This document shows positions 24,239-33,459 of a stretch of 42,708 bases of DNA, in pieces; the stretch's first letter is position 1; each line of letters starts with the position of its first letter. The stretch spans positions 1-42,708 of the forward strand of contig VGZD01000020.1 in assembly GCA_016872715.1 (NCBI GenBank), in the 5' to 3' direction. Source of the stretch: Planctomycetota bacterium. Its GTDB lineage: Bacteria > Planctomycetota > UBA1135 > GCA-002686595. The notes under the pieces are model-generated. The model saw only the letters and a list, made by a program, of their open reading frames with translations. It was not told where the DNA came from and made no database searches. A program made the position numbers and the translations under genes.

Positions 24239-24552
24239 TAGGGGGTGGGGCGGGTGTTTTCTTCGATTTTGATCTGACAGAGGGCGAGCTGGGCTTGCAT
24301 TTTGACGAAGAGGGAGGCGCGGGTGCCGAGGTACCAGCCGAGGCTGCCTAGGAGGGCGATGCCGAGCATCACGCCGAGCGCGAGGAGGGGGAAATTCCAT
24401 TCTCCGCCGTTGTTGTACGCGATGGCGCCGCCGATCAGCCCGCCGAGGGCGCTGAAGATCAGGGTGTAGAGCCATGTGACGATCGCGGCGCGGAAATAGA
24501 GTCGATCGACGAAATTGCGGATGATGGTGGGGTCGTATTGGACGTGGGCCAT
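24238..24552 (-). CDS. Small two-helix membrane protein of unknown function
   Basis: This 104-residue protein has a short cytoplasmic N-terminus (MAHVQYDPTIIRNFVDRLYFRAAIVTW begins the first helix). Two hydrophobic segments lie at about 22-44 and 55-78, separated by YNNGGEWNFP, and the C-terminal tail is polar (QIKIEENTRPTP). I do not recognise the family. The gene uses more A/T-rich codons and more CTC and GCC than its neighbours, so it looks slightly atypical in composition. It lies 85 bp downstream of the dipeptidase gene on the same strand and 129 bp upstream of the CstB-like gene. Confidence 0.7.
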   Translation of the reverse strand: MAHVQYDPTIIRNFVDRLYFRAAIVTWLYTLIFSALGGLIGGAIAYNNGGEWNFPLLALGVMLGIALLGSLGWYLGTRASLFVKMQAQLALCQIKIEENTRPTP

Positions 24553-24637
24553 GGCGGGGCTCTTTTCGGGGGGGTGGTGGAAGGTGGTGGACGTGAGAGG
24601 GTGAGAAATCAGAGGGTTGGGGGTGCAGCGGGCATCG

Positions 24638-25879
24638 CTACGGGCGGCTCGGGGGCGTCGTGGCGGCGATGCGCTCGGCGGCGCGCAGGACGCGTAGAAC
24701 GTTGTCGCCGAGCAGCTTGCGCAGGTCGGCGTCGCTCCAGCCGCGATCGATGAGCACTTGGGTCAGGTTGGGGTAGTCGTCGACGCTGTCGAGGCGCTCG
24801 GGCAGCAGTGAGACGCCGTCGAAGTCGGAGCCGATGCCGACGTGCTCGACGCCCGCGACAGCGGCGATGTGCTCGACGTGGTCGGCGACCTGTTCGACGG
24901 TTCCGCGCTCGAGAGGGCGGCTCGCGCGGTAGTCGGCCCACGCCTTGTCGTAGTCGGCCTTGTCCGGGAACTTGGCCGCGAGCTCGCGCTGCACCTTGAG
25001 GTTGTCGTGCGTCTTGGCGGCGGTGTCGGGATGGATGAAGCTCGAGCCGAAGTTGACCATCACCACGCCGTCGTGAGCGGCGATCTCGCGCAGCAGCTCG
25101 TCGGACAGGTTGCGCGGGTGGTCGGCGAGCGCGCGCGCTGAGGAGTGCGACGCGATCACCGGGGCGGTCGAGAGCGAGAGCACGTCGCGCACGCAGTCAT
25201 CGGAGACGTGCGAGATGTCGACGAGCATCCCGAGGCGGTTCATCTCGCGCACGACGTCCTCGCCGAAGGGCGCGAGACCGCCGTGGCGCGGCGCGTCCGT
25301 CGAAGAGTCGGCCCACGCGGTCGAGAGCGAGTGCGTCAGCGTCATGTAGCGCACGCCGAGTCGGTGGAACATGCGCAGCGCCGCGAGCGAGCCCTCGATC
25401 GAATAGCCGCCTTCGATGCCCAGCATGCAGGCCAGCTTCCCACGGGCGCGGATGCGCTCGATGTCGGCGGCCGTCGACGCGAGCTCGAAGTGCTCCGGCC
25501 AGCGCTGCACCATGCGATGGACGAGGTCGACCTGTTCCAGCGTGCGCTCGAGCGCGTCGCCGGATGCTTCGGTGGACGCGGAGACGAACACGGACCAGAA
25601 CTGCGCGCCGACGCCGCCCGCGAACAGCCGAGGAATGTCGGTGTGGAACTCTGGGCGCGGCTGGGAGAGGTCGCAGCTCTCGAAACCGGCGCGCGTGCGC
25701 TCGCGCATGGCGCCGGGGAGGTCGTTGTGTCCGTCGATGACGGGCCGCTCGGCGTGCAGGGCGCGCACGCGCGCGCCGAGCGCTCCGGTCGATCGCGAGG
25801 GCGACGCGGGTTGCGACGCGGGTTGCGACGGGGCCGCGCAGGCGACGGCGACGAGGAGCAGCGGGAGGGCTTGGCGCAT
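24638..25879 (-). CDS. Membrane dipeptidase (M19, renal dipeptidase family) lipoprotein
   Basis: This 413-residue zinc dipeptidase cuts dipeptides, including ones with a D-residue at the C-terminal side. The signal peptide ends near VAVACAAPS, and the second residue group (SQPASQPASPS) is a short 12-bp in-frame duplication. The signatures are VIDGHNDLPGAM (His51, Asp53), MLGIEGGYSIEG (zinc Glu), DISHVSDDC, VIASHSSARAL and GIGSDFDG, which include the metal ligands of the binuclear site. It is divergent from the aminotransferase gene with only 49 bp between them. The location is probably the outside of the inner membrane or the periplasm. Confidence 0.92.
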   Translation of the reverse strand: MRQALPLLLVAVACAAPSQPASQPASPSRSTGALGARVRALHAERPVIDGHNDLPGAMRERTRAGFESCDLSQPRPEFHTDIPRLFAGGVGAQFWSVFVSASTEASGDALERTLEQVDLVHRMVQRWPEHFELASTAADIERIRARGKLACMLGIEGGYSIEGSLAALRMFHRLGVRYMTLTHSLSTAWADSSTDAPRHGGLAPFGEDVVREMNRLGMLVDISHVSDDCVRDVLSLSTAPVIASHSSARALADHPRNLSDELLREIAAHDGVVMVNFGSSFIHPDTAAKTHDNLKVQRELAAKFPDKADYDKAWADYRASRPLERGTVEQVADHVEHIAAVAGVEHVGIGSDFDGVSLLPERLDSVDDYPNLTQVLIDRGWSDADLRKLLGDNVLRVLRAAERIAATTPPSRP

Positions 25880-25928
25880 GGGGCGATGGTAGCTCGCAGG
25901 ACGCGGCGCGGCCGCTAGCCTGTGCTCG

Positions 25929-26795
25929 ATGGCGAGCGACTTGCAACTCTTCGCGCTCACGTCGGACGGACTGCGTCCGCTCGCCCTCGAGGCGGGCACG
26001 GGCACGGGCACGGTCCACGACTTGCTCGAGCGCCTGCCCGGCGGCGTGTACTCCGCTCTGCGGACCTTCGGCCACGATCGGTTCCTGTGGCTGGCGGAGC
26101 ACTTGGCTCGCACGGAGCGCTCGCTGTCGGGGCTCGGGTGGGAGAAGCGGCTCGACCGTGCGCGGCTGTGCGCTGGACTCGACGCCGCGGTGCGCGCCTA
26201 TCCGCTCGCCGAGGCCCGCGTGCGCTTCGACGTGCTGTGCGCGGCGCATTCCGTGCAGGACACGAGCGCGGACATGTTCCTCGCGCTCTCGCCCTTCGTG
26301 CCGGTGCCCGAGAAGCTCGTCCGCGAAGGCGTCGCGCTCGACTTCGCGCCGCACCTGCGACGCGCGCAGCCCCTGATCAAGACCACCGACTTCGTGCGCG
26401 AGCGCAAGCCGCTGCCCCTCGGCGCGCAACAGCGTTACGAGCACGTGATGGTCGATGGCGATGACCGCCTGCTCGAGTGCTCGAGCTCGAACCTCGCGTT
26501 CTTCCGCGGCGACGAGCTCGTCACCGCGGGCGATGGAGTGCTCGAAGGCATCACGCTGATGGTGCTCCTGCACCTCGCGCCTCGACTCGGCTTGCGCATC
26601 CGGCGCGAGCGGCTGCGGCGCGCGGAGCTCGCGAGCGTCGACGAGTGCTTCCTCTCCAGCTCCGCGCGCGGCGTCGTGCCCGTCGTGCGTGTGGGGGAGC
26701 AGCGCATCGGCGGCGGCCAGCCCGGCGAGCGCACGCAGCGCCTCACGGCCGCGTACTACGAATACGCCGAGCGCGAGGCGCGGCGAGCGGTGTGA
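25929..26795 (+). CDS. Class IV PLP-dependent aminotransferase
   Basis: This 288-residue aminotransferase of fold type IV is related to branched-chain aminotransferase, D-amino-acid transaminase and aminodeoxychorismate lyase. Lys151 in PLIKTTDF is the expected PLP lysine, and Glu183 in LLECSSSNLAFF is the conserved acid that holds the pyridine nitrogen. The later VLEGITLMVLL and CFLSSSARGVVPV segments fit the family. The N-terminal part is short and Gly/Thr-rich (AGTGTGTV, a 6-bp in-frame repeat). The exact substrate is not clear: weak similarity to BCAT, DAAT and PabC is shared equally. It lies divergent from the dipeptidase gene. Confidence 0.85.
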   Translation: MASDLQLFALTSDGLRPLALEAGTGTGTVHDLLERLPGGVYSALRTFGHDRFLWLAEHLARTERSLSGLGWEKRLDRARLCAGLDAAVRAYPLAEARVRFDVLCAAHSVQDTSADMFLALSPFVPVPEKLVREGVALDFAPHLRRAQPLIKTTDFVRERKPLPLGAQQRYEHVMVDGDDRLLECSSSNLAFFRGDELVTAGDGVLEGITLMVLLHLAPRLGLRIRRERLRRAELASVDECFLSSSARGVVPVVRVGEQRIGGGQPGERTQRLTAAYYEYAEREARRAV

Positions 26796-26804
26796 CGCGC
26801 GCGC

Positions 26805-28217
26805 TCAGTACGGCAGCGTCAAGCGGAAGAACCGCGTGCTGCCATCGGACGGAATCACGATGCCGATTTCCTGACCACGCCAGCCGCCGTTGGGGGAAAG
26901 CCCGACGCGCACGGTCCCCCCGGCGTGGAGGAAGCGGAAGGCGCCGTTCTCGGTGGCGAAGTAGCGACCCGCGGTCTGAGTGAGCTGCTGCCCCGGGATG
27001 AAGCGCGGCTCGGGCGCGAACGCGCGACCGTCGATGTCGCGCGCGCTCGCGGGACCGTCTCTCGAGGCGACGCCGTCGGGGTTGACGAACTCGACCGTGA
27101 TCTCGTGCGCCACGGGGAGCCGCACATCGAGGTCGCGCGCGAGATCGAGCGTTGCCTTGGGCAGCGGCAACGAGTGGTGGTGCACGAGGCCGTCGCGTTG
27201 GGGGAAGACGAGCAGCGTGGCGTCGAGAAGCCCGGGAGAGTTGCGACGCGGGCCGTGGATCTCGTAGCGGCCATCGGGACCGGTCGTCACGAACGGCGGA
27301 TGCAGCTCGGCTTCGAGCTCGACGTTCGGCTGGCCGTCGCGCGTCGCGAGGCGGGCGAAGCGGGACGCTCCGGCGGCGCCGTTGCGACGGATGTCGATCA
27401 TCACCAGCGCGCCCGCGAGCGGCTGGCCTTCGGGAGTGAGGATGCGACCTCGAATCGGAGCGCCGATCGGCTCGAGCACGACCTGCACGCTGTCTTCGAT
27501 TTCGTGGCGCTCGAGATCGAGCACGAACGTGCGCGAGTGGTGGCCTTCCGCCCGCACCTGCACGAGATGGACCGCCCCGGCAAGCGTCGTGAAGCTCGCC
27601 TGCCCGCGCGCATCGGTCGAGGCCGTCGGCGCGCCTTTGTAGAGCGGGCATCCGACGTGGGCGGCAGCATCGTCGTTGACGGCCACGACGCGCACTTCGG
27701 CGCCTTCGAGCGGCTCGAGCGCGTCACCCCGCGAGGTCCACGCCCGCAGCGGGAGCGGTGCTCCGCCGAGCTCTCGCGTGAAGCTCGCCGTTCGACCCTG
27801 CTCGAGCACGATGTGCTCGCACCATCCGGCGTGAACGGGCGGCGTCGCCGTGACGCGCACCAGTCCAGGCTTCACTTCCAGCGTGAAACGACCCTGGGCA
27901 TCCGTGCGAGCGCGGCGCACGCCCCGCCCCTCGAGTGCGCCTTCGATCGCCAACTGCGCGACCGGTCGGTCGCGCACCGCCTCGACCACCAGCCCGTGCA
28001 CCTTCTCGACGTCCGACCACGACTCGTCGCGCGTGTTCGCATCCGTTCGCACGGGCTCGGGAGCCGCGAGCGCCGCTTCGATGCTCCGCGCCGCGGGCTC
28101 GGCCGACGCCTCCGGGCTGGCCACGCCGTCGGGCTGTGCCGCATCGCCCACGGGGCGCAGCAGCGGCGCGACGAGCGCAAGCAGCGCGACGGCCAGTCCG
28201 ACGAGGAGCTTTTTCAC
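26805..28217 (-). CDS. Membrane-anchored protein with carboxypeptidase-regulatory-like domains
   Basis: This 470-residue protein has one N-terminal membrane helix (LLVGLAVALLALVAPLL) and a large extracytoplasmic part. Several beta-sandwich modules are visible, each with the 'G.V....G.P..GA.V......' and 'T.DaQGRFTL.V' pattern of the carboxypeptidase D regulatory-like fold: around residues 100-150, 175-225, 270-310 and 325-350. No enzyme motif was found. The GTG at 28217 (VKKLLVGLAV) was chosen because it opens the membrane helix; the frame continues upstream to an ATG at 28289. Proteins of this type are common in planctomycetes and usually of unknown role. It is convergent with the aminotransferase gene. 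Confidence 0.7.
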   Translation of the reverse strand: MKKLLVGLAVALLALVAPLLRPVGDAAQPDGVASPEASAEPAARSIEAALAAPEPVRTDANTRDESWSDVEKVHGLVVEAVRDRPVAQLAIEGALEGRGVRRARTDAQGRFTLEVKPGLVRVTATPPVHAGWCEHIVLEQGRTASFTRELGGAPLPLRAWTSRGDALEPLEGAEVRVVAVNDDAAAHVGCPLYKGAPTASTDARGQASFTTLAGAVHLVQVRAEGHHSRTFVLDLERHEIEDSVQVVLEPIGAPIRGRILTPEGQPLAGALVMIDIRRNGAAGASRFARLATRDGQPNVELEAELHPPFVTTGPDGRYEIHGPRRNSPGLLDATLLVFPQRDGLVHHHSLPLPKATLDLARDLDVRLPVAHEITVEFVNPDGVASRDGPASARDIDGRAFAPEPRFIPGQQLTQTAGRYFATENGAFRFLHAGGTVRVGLSPNGGWRGQEIGIVIPSDGSTRFFRLTLPY

Positions 28218-28356
28218 CGTCTCAAGACTATTCCGGATCCACGGCGCTGCTGCGATGGAGGCACACAAGCGTGCGCTCGCGGCGGGCAAGACGCCGCCGC
28301 GAGCGGAAGAACTTTCCAGTTCGACGCGCTCCGACGCCTCACGGAAGCTGGACGCG

Positions 28357-28452
28357 CACTTGGCGCGATGCCGCTGCGCGCACTTGGCGCGACGCTGCTG
28401 CGCGCACTTGGCCCGACGCCGCTGCGCGCACTTGGCGCGACGCCGCTGCGCG
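28357..28452. repeat. 24-bp tandem array upstream of the ABC-F gene
   Basis: Cacttgg occurs at 28357, 28381, 28405 and 28429, exactly 24 bp apart, with only scattered single changes between units. It occupies most of the space before the ABC-F start codon at 28471, so it is likely in the 5' leader or the promoter region. Each unit contains the small inverted repeat GGCG-CGA-CGCC. Confidence 0.9.
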
Positions 28453-28470
28453 CGTCATCATCTCCGAGCG

Positions 28471-30381
28471 ATGTCGCTCCTCTCGATCGATGGCATTTCC
28501 AAGAGCTACGGCGACCGCGCCTTGCTCTCCGGCGTCTCGCTGATGATCGGCGAGGGCGAGCGAGTGGGGCTCGTCGGCCCCAACGGCTGCGGCAAGTCGA
28601 CGCTGATGAAGATCCTGTGCGGGCTCGAACAGCCGGACGAGGGCACGCGCGTGCTGCGCCGCGACCTGCGGCTGGGCTACCTCGAGCAGGATCCGCGGCT
28701 CGACGACGCCGCGACGGCGCGCGAGGTCGTGCGCGGCGGACTCGTCGAGCGTGAACGCGTGCTGCGGGAGCTCGAGCGCGTTCACGAAGAGCTCGGCCGC
28801 GCGCAGGGTGACGCGCTCGAGCGGGCCATCGCGCGCCAAGCGCGTTTGGACGCGGAGCTCGATCGACTCGGCGGGCACGATGTCGAGCACAAGGTCGAGA
28901 GCACGCTCCAAGCGCTCGGTCTGCGCGATCCCGAGGCGCGCTGCGCCTCGATGTCGGGCGGCGAGCGCCGCCGCGTCGCGCTCGCGCGGCTGCTGCTCGC
29001 CGGCCCGGAGCTGCTGCTGCTCGACGAACCCACCAACCACCTCGACGCGCTCGTCACGGACTGGCTGGAGGACTGGTTCCTCGAGACGCGCACGCCGCTG
29101 CTCCTCGTCACGCACGACCGCTACTTCCTCGATCGCGTCTGCGACCGCATCGTCGAGCTCGATCGCGGCTCGCTGTGCTCCTACGCGGGCGGCTACGCGG
29201 AGTATCTCGAGCAGCGCGCCGAACGCCTGGCGAGCGAGCGCAAGGCCGAGGATTCGCGCCTCAACTTGCTGCGGCGCGAGACGGCGTGGATGCGCCGCGG
29301 CGCTCCGGCGCGCACGACCAAGCAGAAGGCGCGCATCCGGCGCTTTCACCAGACGGTCGATGCGGCGCCGATCGCGCTCTCGGCCGAGCTCGAGATGCAG
29401 TTTCCGACCGGGCCGCGACTGGGGACGCGCGTGCTCGAGCTCAACGGCATCTCCAAGCGCTTCGGCGCTCGACACGTCGTGCCCAAGCTCGATCTCGAAC
29501 TGCGGCCGGGCACGCGCTTGGGACTCGTCGGGCCCAACGGCGCCGGAAAGACGACGCTCGTGCGCATGATTCAGGGCGAGCTCGCGCCGGACACCGGCAC
29601 GCGCAGCGTCGGCGAGACGGTGCGCTTCGCGGGCGTCGACCAGCTGCGCACCGACGTCAAGCTCGACGCGACGCTGCTCGAGGAGCTCGCGGGCCGCAGC
29701 GACGTCGTGAAGGTGGGGGAGCGCGTCGTGCGCGCGGAGAGCTACCTCGACCGCTTCGGATTTTCCGTGTCGCAGCAGCGCTCGACCGTGCGCCAACTCT
29801 CCGGTGGCGAGCGCAACCGCCTGATGCTCGCCAAGCTCATGCTGCAGGGCGGCAACGTGCTCGTGCTCGACGAGCCGACCAACGACCTCGACCTCTCGAC
29901 GCTGCGCGCACTCGAGGAGGCGCTGCTCGCGTTCGAGGGCGCCGCGATCTTGGTCAGCCACGACCGCTGGTTCCTCGATCGCGTCGCGACGCAGGTGCTG
30001 TATCTCGACGGCGAGGGTCACGCGCGGCTGCACTTCGGCGACATGTCCGGCCTGCTCGAACAGCTCGCGGCAGAGCGCGAGGAGGCGCGCGCGACGAAGG
30101 CGCGTGCGAAACCCGTTGCGAGCGCGAGCGCTTTCGCCCCCGCTCCCTCGCGCAAGAAGATCACGCCGTGGCAGGAGCAGGAGCTCGCGACCATCGAAGC
30201 CCGCATCCCGCAGCTCGAAACCTCGATCGCAGCGGCCGACGCGGAGCTCGCCGACCCCTCGCTCTACACAGGTCCGCGCGCGGCGCTCGACAAGGCGCGC
30301 GCGCGGCGCCTGGAGTTGCAGACCGAGCTCGATCAGGCCTACGCGCGCTGGGAAGCGCTCGAGTCGCTGCGTTCCACCTAG
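28471..30381 (+). CDS. ABC-F family ATPase (Uup-like)
   Basis: This 636-residue soluble tandem ABC protein without membrane segments is of the ABC-F class, which acts on ribosomes in translation or on nucleic acids. ABC1 has the Walker A GPNGCGKST (from residue 36), signature MSGGERRRVALARLLL and Walker B LLLLDEPTNHLD (Asp185). ABC2 has GPNGAGKTT (354-362), LSGGERNRLMLAKLML and VLVLDEPTNDLD. The linker between them holds the 'LNLLRRETAWMRRGAPARTTKQKARI' helical pair, and the C-terminal 80 residues form a coiled coil ('WQEQELATIEARIPQLETSI'), which is the Uup arrangement. The ATG at 28471 follows CCGAGCG. The gene appears monocistronic. Confidence 0.93.
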   Translation: MSLLSIDGISKSYGDRALLSGVSLMIGEGERVGLVGPNGCGKSTLMKILCGLEQPDEGTRVLRRDLRLGYLEQDPRLDDAATAREVVRGGLVERERVLRELERVHEELGRAQGDALERAIARQARLDAELDRLGGHDVEHKVESTLQALGLRDPEARCASMSGGERRRVALARLLLAGPELLLLDEPTNHLDALVTDWLEDWFLETRTPLLLVTHDRYFLDRVCDRIVELDRGSLCSYAGGYAEYLEQRAERLASERKAEDSRLNLLRRETAWMRRGAPARTTKQKARIRRFHQTVDAAPIALSAELEMQFPTGPRLGTRVLELNGISKRFGARHVVPKLDLELRPGTRLGLVGPNGAGKTTLVRMIQGELAPDTGTRSVGETVRFAGVDQLRTDVKLDATLLEELAGRSDVVKVGERVVRAESYLDRFGFSVSQQRSTVRQLSGGERNRLMLAKLMLQGGNVLVLDEPTNDLDLSTLRALEEALLAFEGAAILVSHDRWFLDRVATQVLYLDGEGHARLHFGDMSGLLEQLAAEREEARATKARAKPVASASAFAPAPSRKKITPWQEQELATIEARIPQLETSIAAADAELADPSLYTGPRAALDKARARRLELQTELDQAYARWEALESLRST

Positions 30382-30405
30382 CTAGCGGCCGCCGCTCCTC
30401 GGCAC

Positions 30406-30431
30406 TCCGCACTCTGGTAGGCCCGTGCGGA
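30406..30431. terminator. Inverted repeat between the convergent ABC-F and YfhO-like genes
   Basis: TCCGCAC (30406-30412) can pair with GTGCGGA (30425-30431) across a 12-base loop. It lies in the 90-bp gap between two genes that run towards each other and could work as a bidirectional terminator. No U-tract follows; actctgg is also repeated directly here. Confidence 0.35.
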
Positions 30432-30471
30432 CTCTGGCACGCTCGCGATCGACGCGACGATTCCCGCTCGC

Positions 30472-33459
30472 TCAAGTCCTGCGGGCGCGGCGCGTTCCGT
30501 GGCGGATCGTCATGACCAGCGCGAGCAGGCAGGCGAGCGTCAGCGCGACGGCGATCCGGAAGCTGCGGGGCTCGTACTCGAGGACCACGACCCCGTCTCC
30601 CGGAGCCAGATCGACGCCGCAGAAGGCGTGGTTGGCTCGCAGGAGCTCGACCTCGCGGCCGTCGACCGTGGCGCGCCAGCCGGGGAAGTGGGTCAGCGCG
30701 GCGACGAGGAAGGCGGGGCGTTGCGTCGAGTAGCTCCAGACCCTCCGTCGCGGTTCGCGTTCCAGCTCGCGCAGCGTGGCGCCCGGTCCGAGCTCGTCCG
30801 TTCGCGCCGCGCCGCGCTCGAGCAGTACGGTCGAGAGCGGATCGAACTCCTCCGAGAGCACGCGCTCGAGGGTGCGGTCCGACGCCGGCTCGACCTCGCT
30901 CGAGCCGACGAGCCAGGCCTGACCGGCCGACCCACGGAAGCGGTGCACGACGAAATCGGCGTGCTCGCCGACGATTTCGAACAGATCCTCGTCGTAGGCG
31001 ACGTCGAGCACGAACCCCGCGCCGAGCCCACGGCCGGGCACCGTGCGACCCTCGCGCGAGCGCTTGCGCGCTGCGCCGGACTCGGCCTCGCCGCCGTCGT
31101 CCCGCGGCTCGACCTGCTCGGGCGCACGCTCGCGGCCACCGCGCCCGCGCAGGAGCCGCAGCCGTTGGAGGGGCGCGAGTCCCGTAGCCGTGACTTCGAG
31201 CGTGTAGGCGCACGCGCGCGAGTCCGCCTGCTCGGGGAAGCGCAGCACGAGCTCGCGTCGCGTACCGAACACGCGGCGGAGCTCGCCGAACCGGATCGAG
31301 CGCGTGGCGAGCGCGCGTGCGTCGCCATCGCGTCGCAGCGTCAGCGTCAACTGTGGCGCGTCGAGTTCAGGCGTGTCCTCGAAGTGCACGACGAGCGCGT
31401 GCATCCCGTCGAACGACGGCACGAAGCGCTGGACGGCGCTGGGGGCCTCCGGCGTGAGCTCCTCGGCGCCCGTCTGACCTGCGGCTCCGATTTCCGCGGC
31501 CGCCATCCACGAACGCTGTCCCACCGCCGACCCGCGTCGGCAGCGCTCCGTGTCGACGGGCAGCCACTCGGCGCGCGCTCCGACGAACTCGACGCCGAAC
31601 AGCTCGAGTCCGCGCCGCGCCGCGAACGAACTGACCGCGCGGTAGGAGCCGACGCCGAACACTTCCGTGCGCAGCTCGTCGAGCCGAGCGACCTCGAGTG
31701 CGTCGTAGGACTGGACGAGATCGATGCCGTAGAGCAGGTTCGCGTCGGCGCGCAGACCCAGCGGGGAGAACAGTGCCACGCGTGCGTCGTCGACGGTCTC
31801 AGCGAAGCCCTCGATGGCCTTGGTGCGCGGCAGCACGCAGCGATCTTCTGACGTCGGAACGTAGTCGTGGAACGCCTCGATCGAACTCGCCGCAGCGAGC
31901 GTGAGTGCAGCGACGAAGCCGAGGGTGCGCGTCGAGCGGCGACGCAAGCACGCGTGGAGCGCGACCGCGGCGAGCCCCAGCCCGATGGCCCATGCCGTGA
32001 ACCGCACGTGCGCCTCGAGCTCCGGCGCGAGCACGGCGAAGTCGCCGGGGGCCTTGGCTTCCAGGTCGCGCCAGATCGACGGCACGCGCGCGAGCGCGAG
32101 CGCCACCAGCACCGCCGCGCCGAGCACGAACGCGCTCGCTCGCGCACGCAACACATCGAGCGCGAATAGCCGGTCGGCGGCCGAAGAGGCGAGCACGGCA
32201 GCGGCGACGCTCCACACGACACACGCGCGCGGAGCCGGAACCAGCGCACCTCCCGCGATCCACGACAGTGCTTCGTTCACGACCGACGCATCGAACGCGA
32301 ACAGGAGCACGGTGGCGCCGAGCGTCACGAAGATCCAGTCGCGCGAGGCCGCGCGGGGGAACAGCAGGACTCCGGTCGCCAGCAGCGCGTGCAGGCCGCC
32401 GACATGGAACGCGTTCACCTCCGGATAGCGCGGCCGCAGGGCGAGCGGGATCCAGGGCGCGTCCCGCGTCGTCGTCGCGACGTTGGGGAAAAGCTGCAGA
32501 ACGAGCTGGTAGGGCTGCAGGCGTTCGACATCCCGCTCGCCGGACAGGATCGCGGAGCTGTGGAGCAGGTACTCGGCGAACGGGAGGACCTGCACGCCAC
32601 CCAGCCCGACACCGAGCAGCGCGAACGTCGCGAGGAGCGCGACGTGCCTCAGCGTCAGGGACAGGCCCACGCCCGCGCGCCGGTGCTCGAGCGCCACGGT
32701 CGCGCAGCGCAACAGCGCGTAACCTCCGACGAGCAACCCGGAGAACAGCAGGCTCTCGGGGTGTCCCGCGAGCGCGAGCGCACCGAGCGCGAACGAGACG
32801 CAGGCGAGCCGCGTCCACGGGACGCGCTTGGGCTCGCGCTGCGCCGAGCGGCACACCAGTTCCACGCAGGCGAGCGCGAGCGGCACCAGCGCCTGCACGC
32901 CGACGTGGGGATGCAACAGGCACAGCCAGTGAAAGCCGCTGAGCGCGAAACCCGACGCGCCGAGGGCCGAGGCCCATCGCGAACGGCCGAGCAGACGCAG
33001 GAACAGGAACATCGAGCCTGCGGCGGTCGCGAGCTTCGCGGCGGCCGACAGCAGCACCGCGAGCGCGAGCGGCGCGACATAGTGCGGGAGCGTGAACGGC
33101 GAGAGCAGCGCCGACTGGTAGTTCGCGAGCAGCGGCATGCCGCAGCCGTTGTCGTCGAGCCACAGTGGAGCCTCGCCCTTCCAGAACTCGCCGGCCGCGA
33201 ACTCCGCCCACGGCAGCATCTGCCGCACGGGGTCCTCCATCGCGTGCGTGCGAACTTCGGGCGGCGGATCGAGCGCCGTCAGCGTCGACGATTGCGCCAA
33301 CCAGTCCCAGGGGCCGAGCGTGTGCGTCGGGAACTGGACGATCGGGCGCCAGAGCATGCACAGCACGCACGCGAGCGCCACGAGCACCGCCCATGCCAAT
33401 TCCGTGCGCCACGCGAGCGGCGGCTCTGGGGTCCAGCGATCGGGGGAGTGGCTCGTCAC
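30472..33459 (-). CDS. YfhO-like polytopic membrane protein
   Basis: This 995-residue multi-pass membrane protein has an opening 'PPLAWRTELAWAVLVALACVLCMLWRP' and more than ten hydrophobic segments, mostly in the first 500 residues. A large polar extracytoplasmic region follows, and a final helix near the end (SFRIAVALTLACLLALVM). The middle shows 'LPWAEFAAGEFWKGEAPLWLDDNGCGMPLLANYQSALLSP', typical of the YfhO family (PF09586), a GT-C-like group implicated in transfer of sugars to cell-envelope polymers. The GTG at 33459 was chosen; GGGAT lies 10 bases upstream. It is divergent from the neighbouring GT-C-like gene, so they may act together. The specific substrate is unknown. Confidence 0.8.
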   Translation of the reverse strand: MTSHSPDRWTPEPPLAWRTELAWAVLVALACVLCMLWRPIVQFPTHTLGPWDWLAQSSTLTALDPPPEVRTHAMEDPVRQMLPWAEFAAGEFWKGEAPLWLDDNGCGMPLLANYQSALLSPFTLPHYVAPLALAVLLSAAAKLATAAGSMFLFLRLLGRSRWASALGASGFALSGFHWLCLLHPHVGVQALVPLALACVELVCRSAQREPKRVPWTRLACVSFALGALALAGHPESLLFSGLLVGGYALLRCATVALEHRRAGVGLSLTLRHVALLATFALLGVGLGGVQVLPFAEYLLHSSAILSGERDVERLQPYQLVLQLFPNVATTTRDAPWIPLALRPRYPEVNAFHVGGLHALLATGVLLFPRAASRDWIFVTLGATVLLFAFDASVVNEALSWIAGGALVPAPRACVVWSVAAAVLASSAADRLFALDVLRARASAFVLGAAVLVALALARVPSIWRDLEAKAPGDFAVLAPELEAHVRFTAWAIGLGLAAVALHACLRRRSTRTLGFVAALTLAAASSIEAFHDYVPTSEDRCVLPRTKAIEGFAETVDDARVALFSPLGLRADANLLYGIDLVQSYDALEVARLDELRTEVFGVGSYRAVSSFAARRGLELFGVEFVGARAEWLPVDTERCRRGSAVGQRSWMAAAEIGAAGQTGAEELTPEAPSAVQRFVPSFDGMHALVVHFEDTPELDAPQLTLTLRRDGDARALATRSIRFGELRRVFGTRRELVLRFPEQADSRACAYTLEVTATGLAPLQRLRLLRGRGGRERAPEQVEPRDDGGEAESGAARKRSREGRTVPGRGLGAGFVLDVAYDEDLFEIVGEHADFVVHRFRGSAGQAWLVGSSEVEPASDRTLERVLSEEFDPLSTVLLERGAARTDELGPGATLRELEREPRRRVWSYSTQRPAFLVAALTHFPGWRATVDGREVELLRANHAFCGVDLAPGDGVVVLEYEPRSFRIAVALTLACLLALVMTIRHGTRRARRT

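Noticed and set aside
9941-28452. The tandem arrays as CRISPR
   Set aside because: The units are directly adjacent, 12 to 24 bp long, with no unique spacers, no leader and no cas gene nearby.
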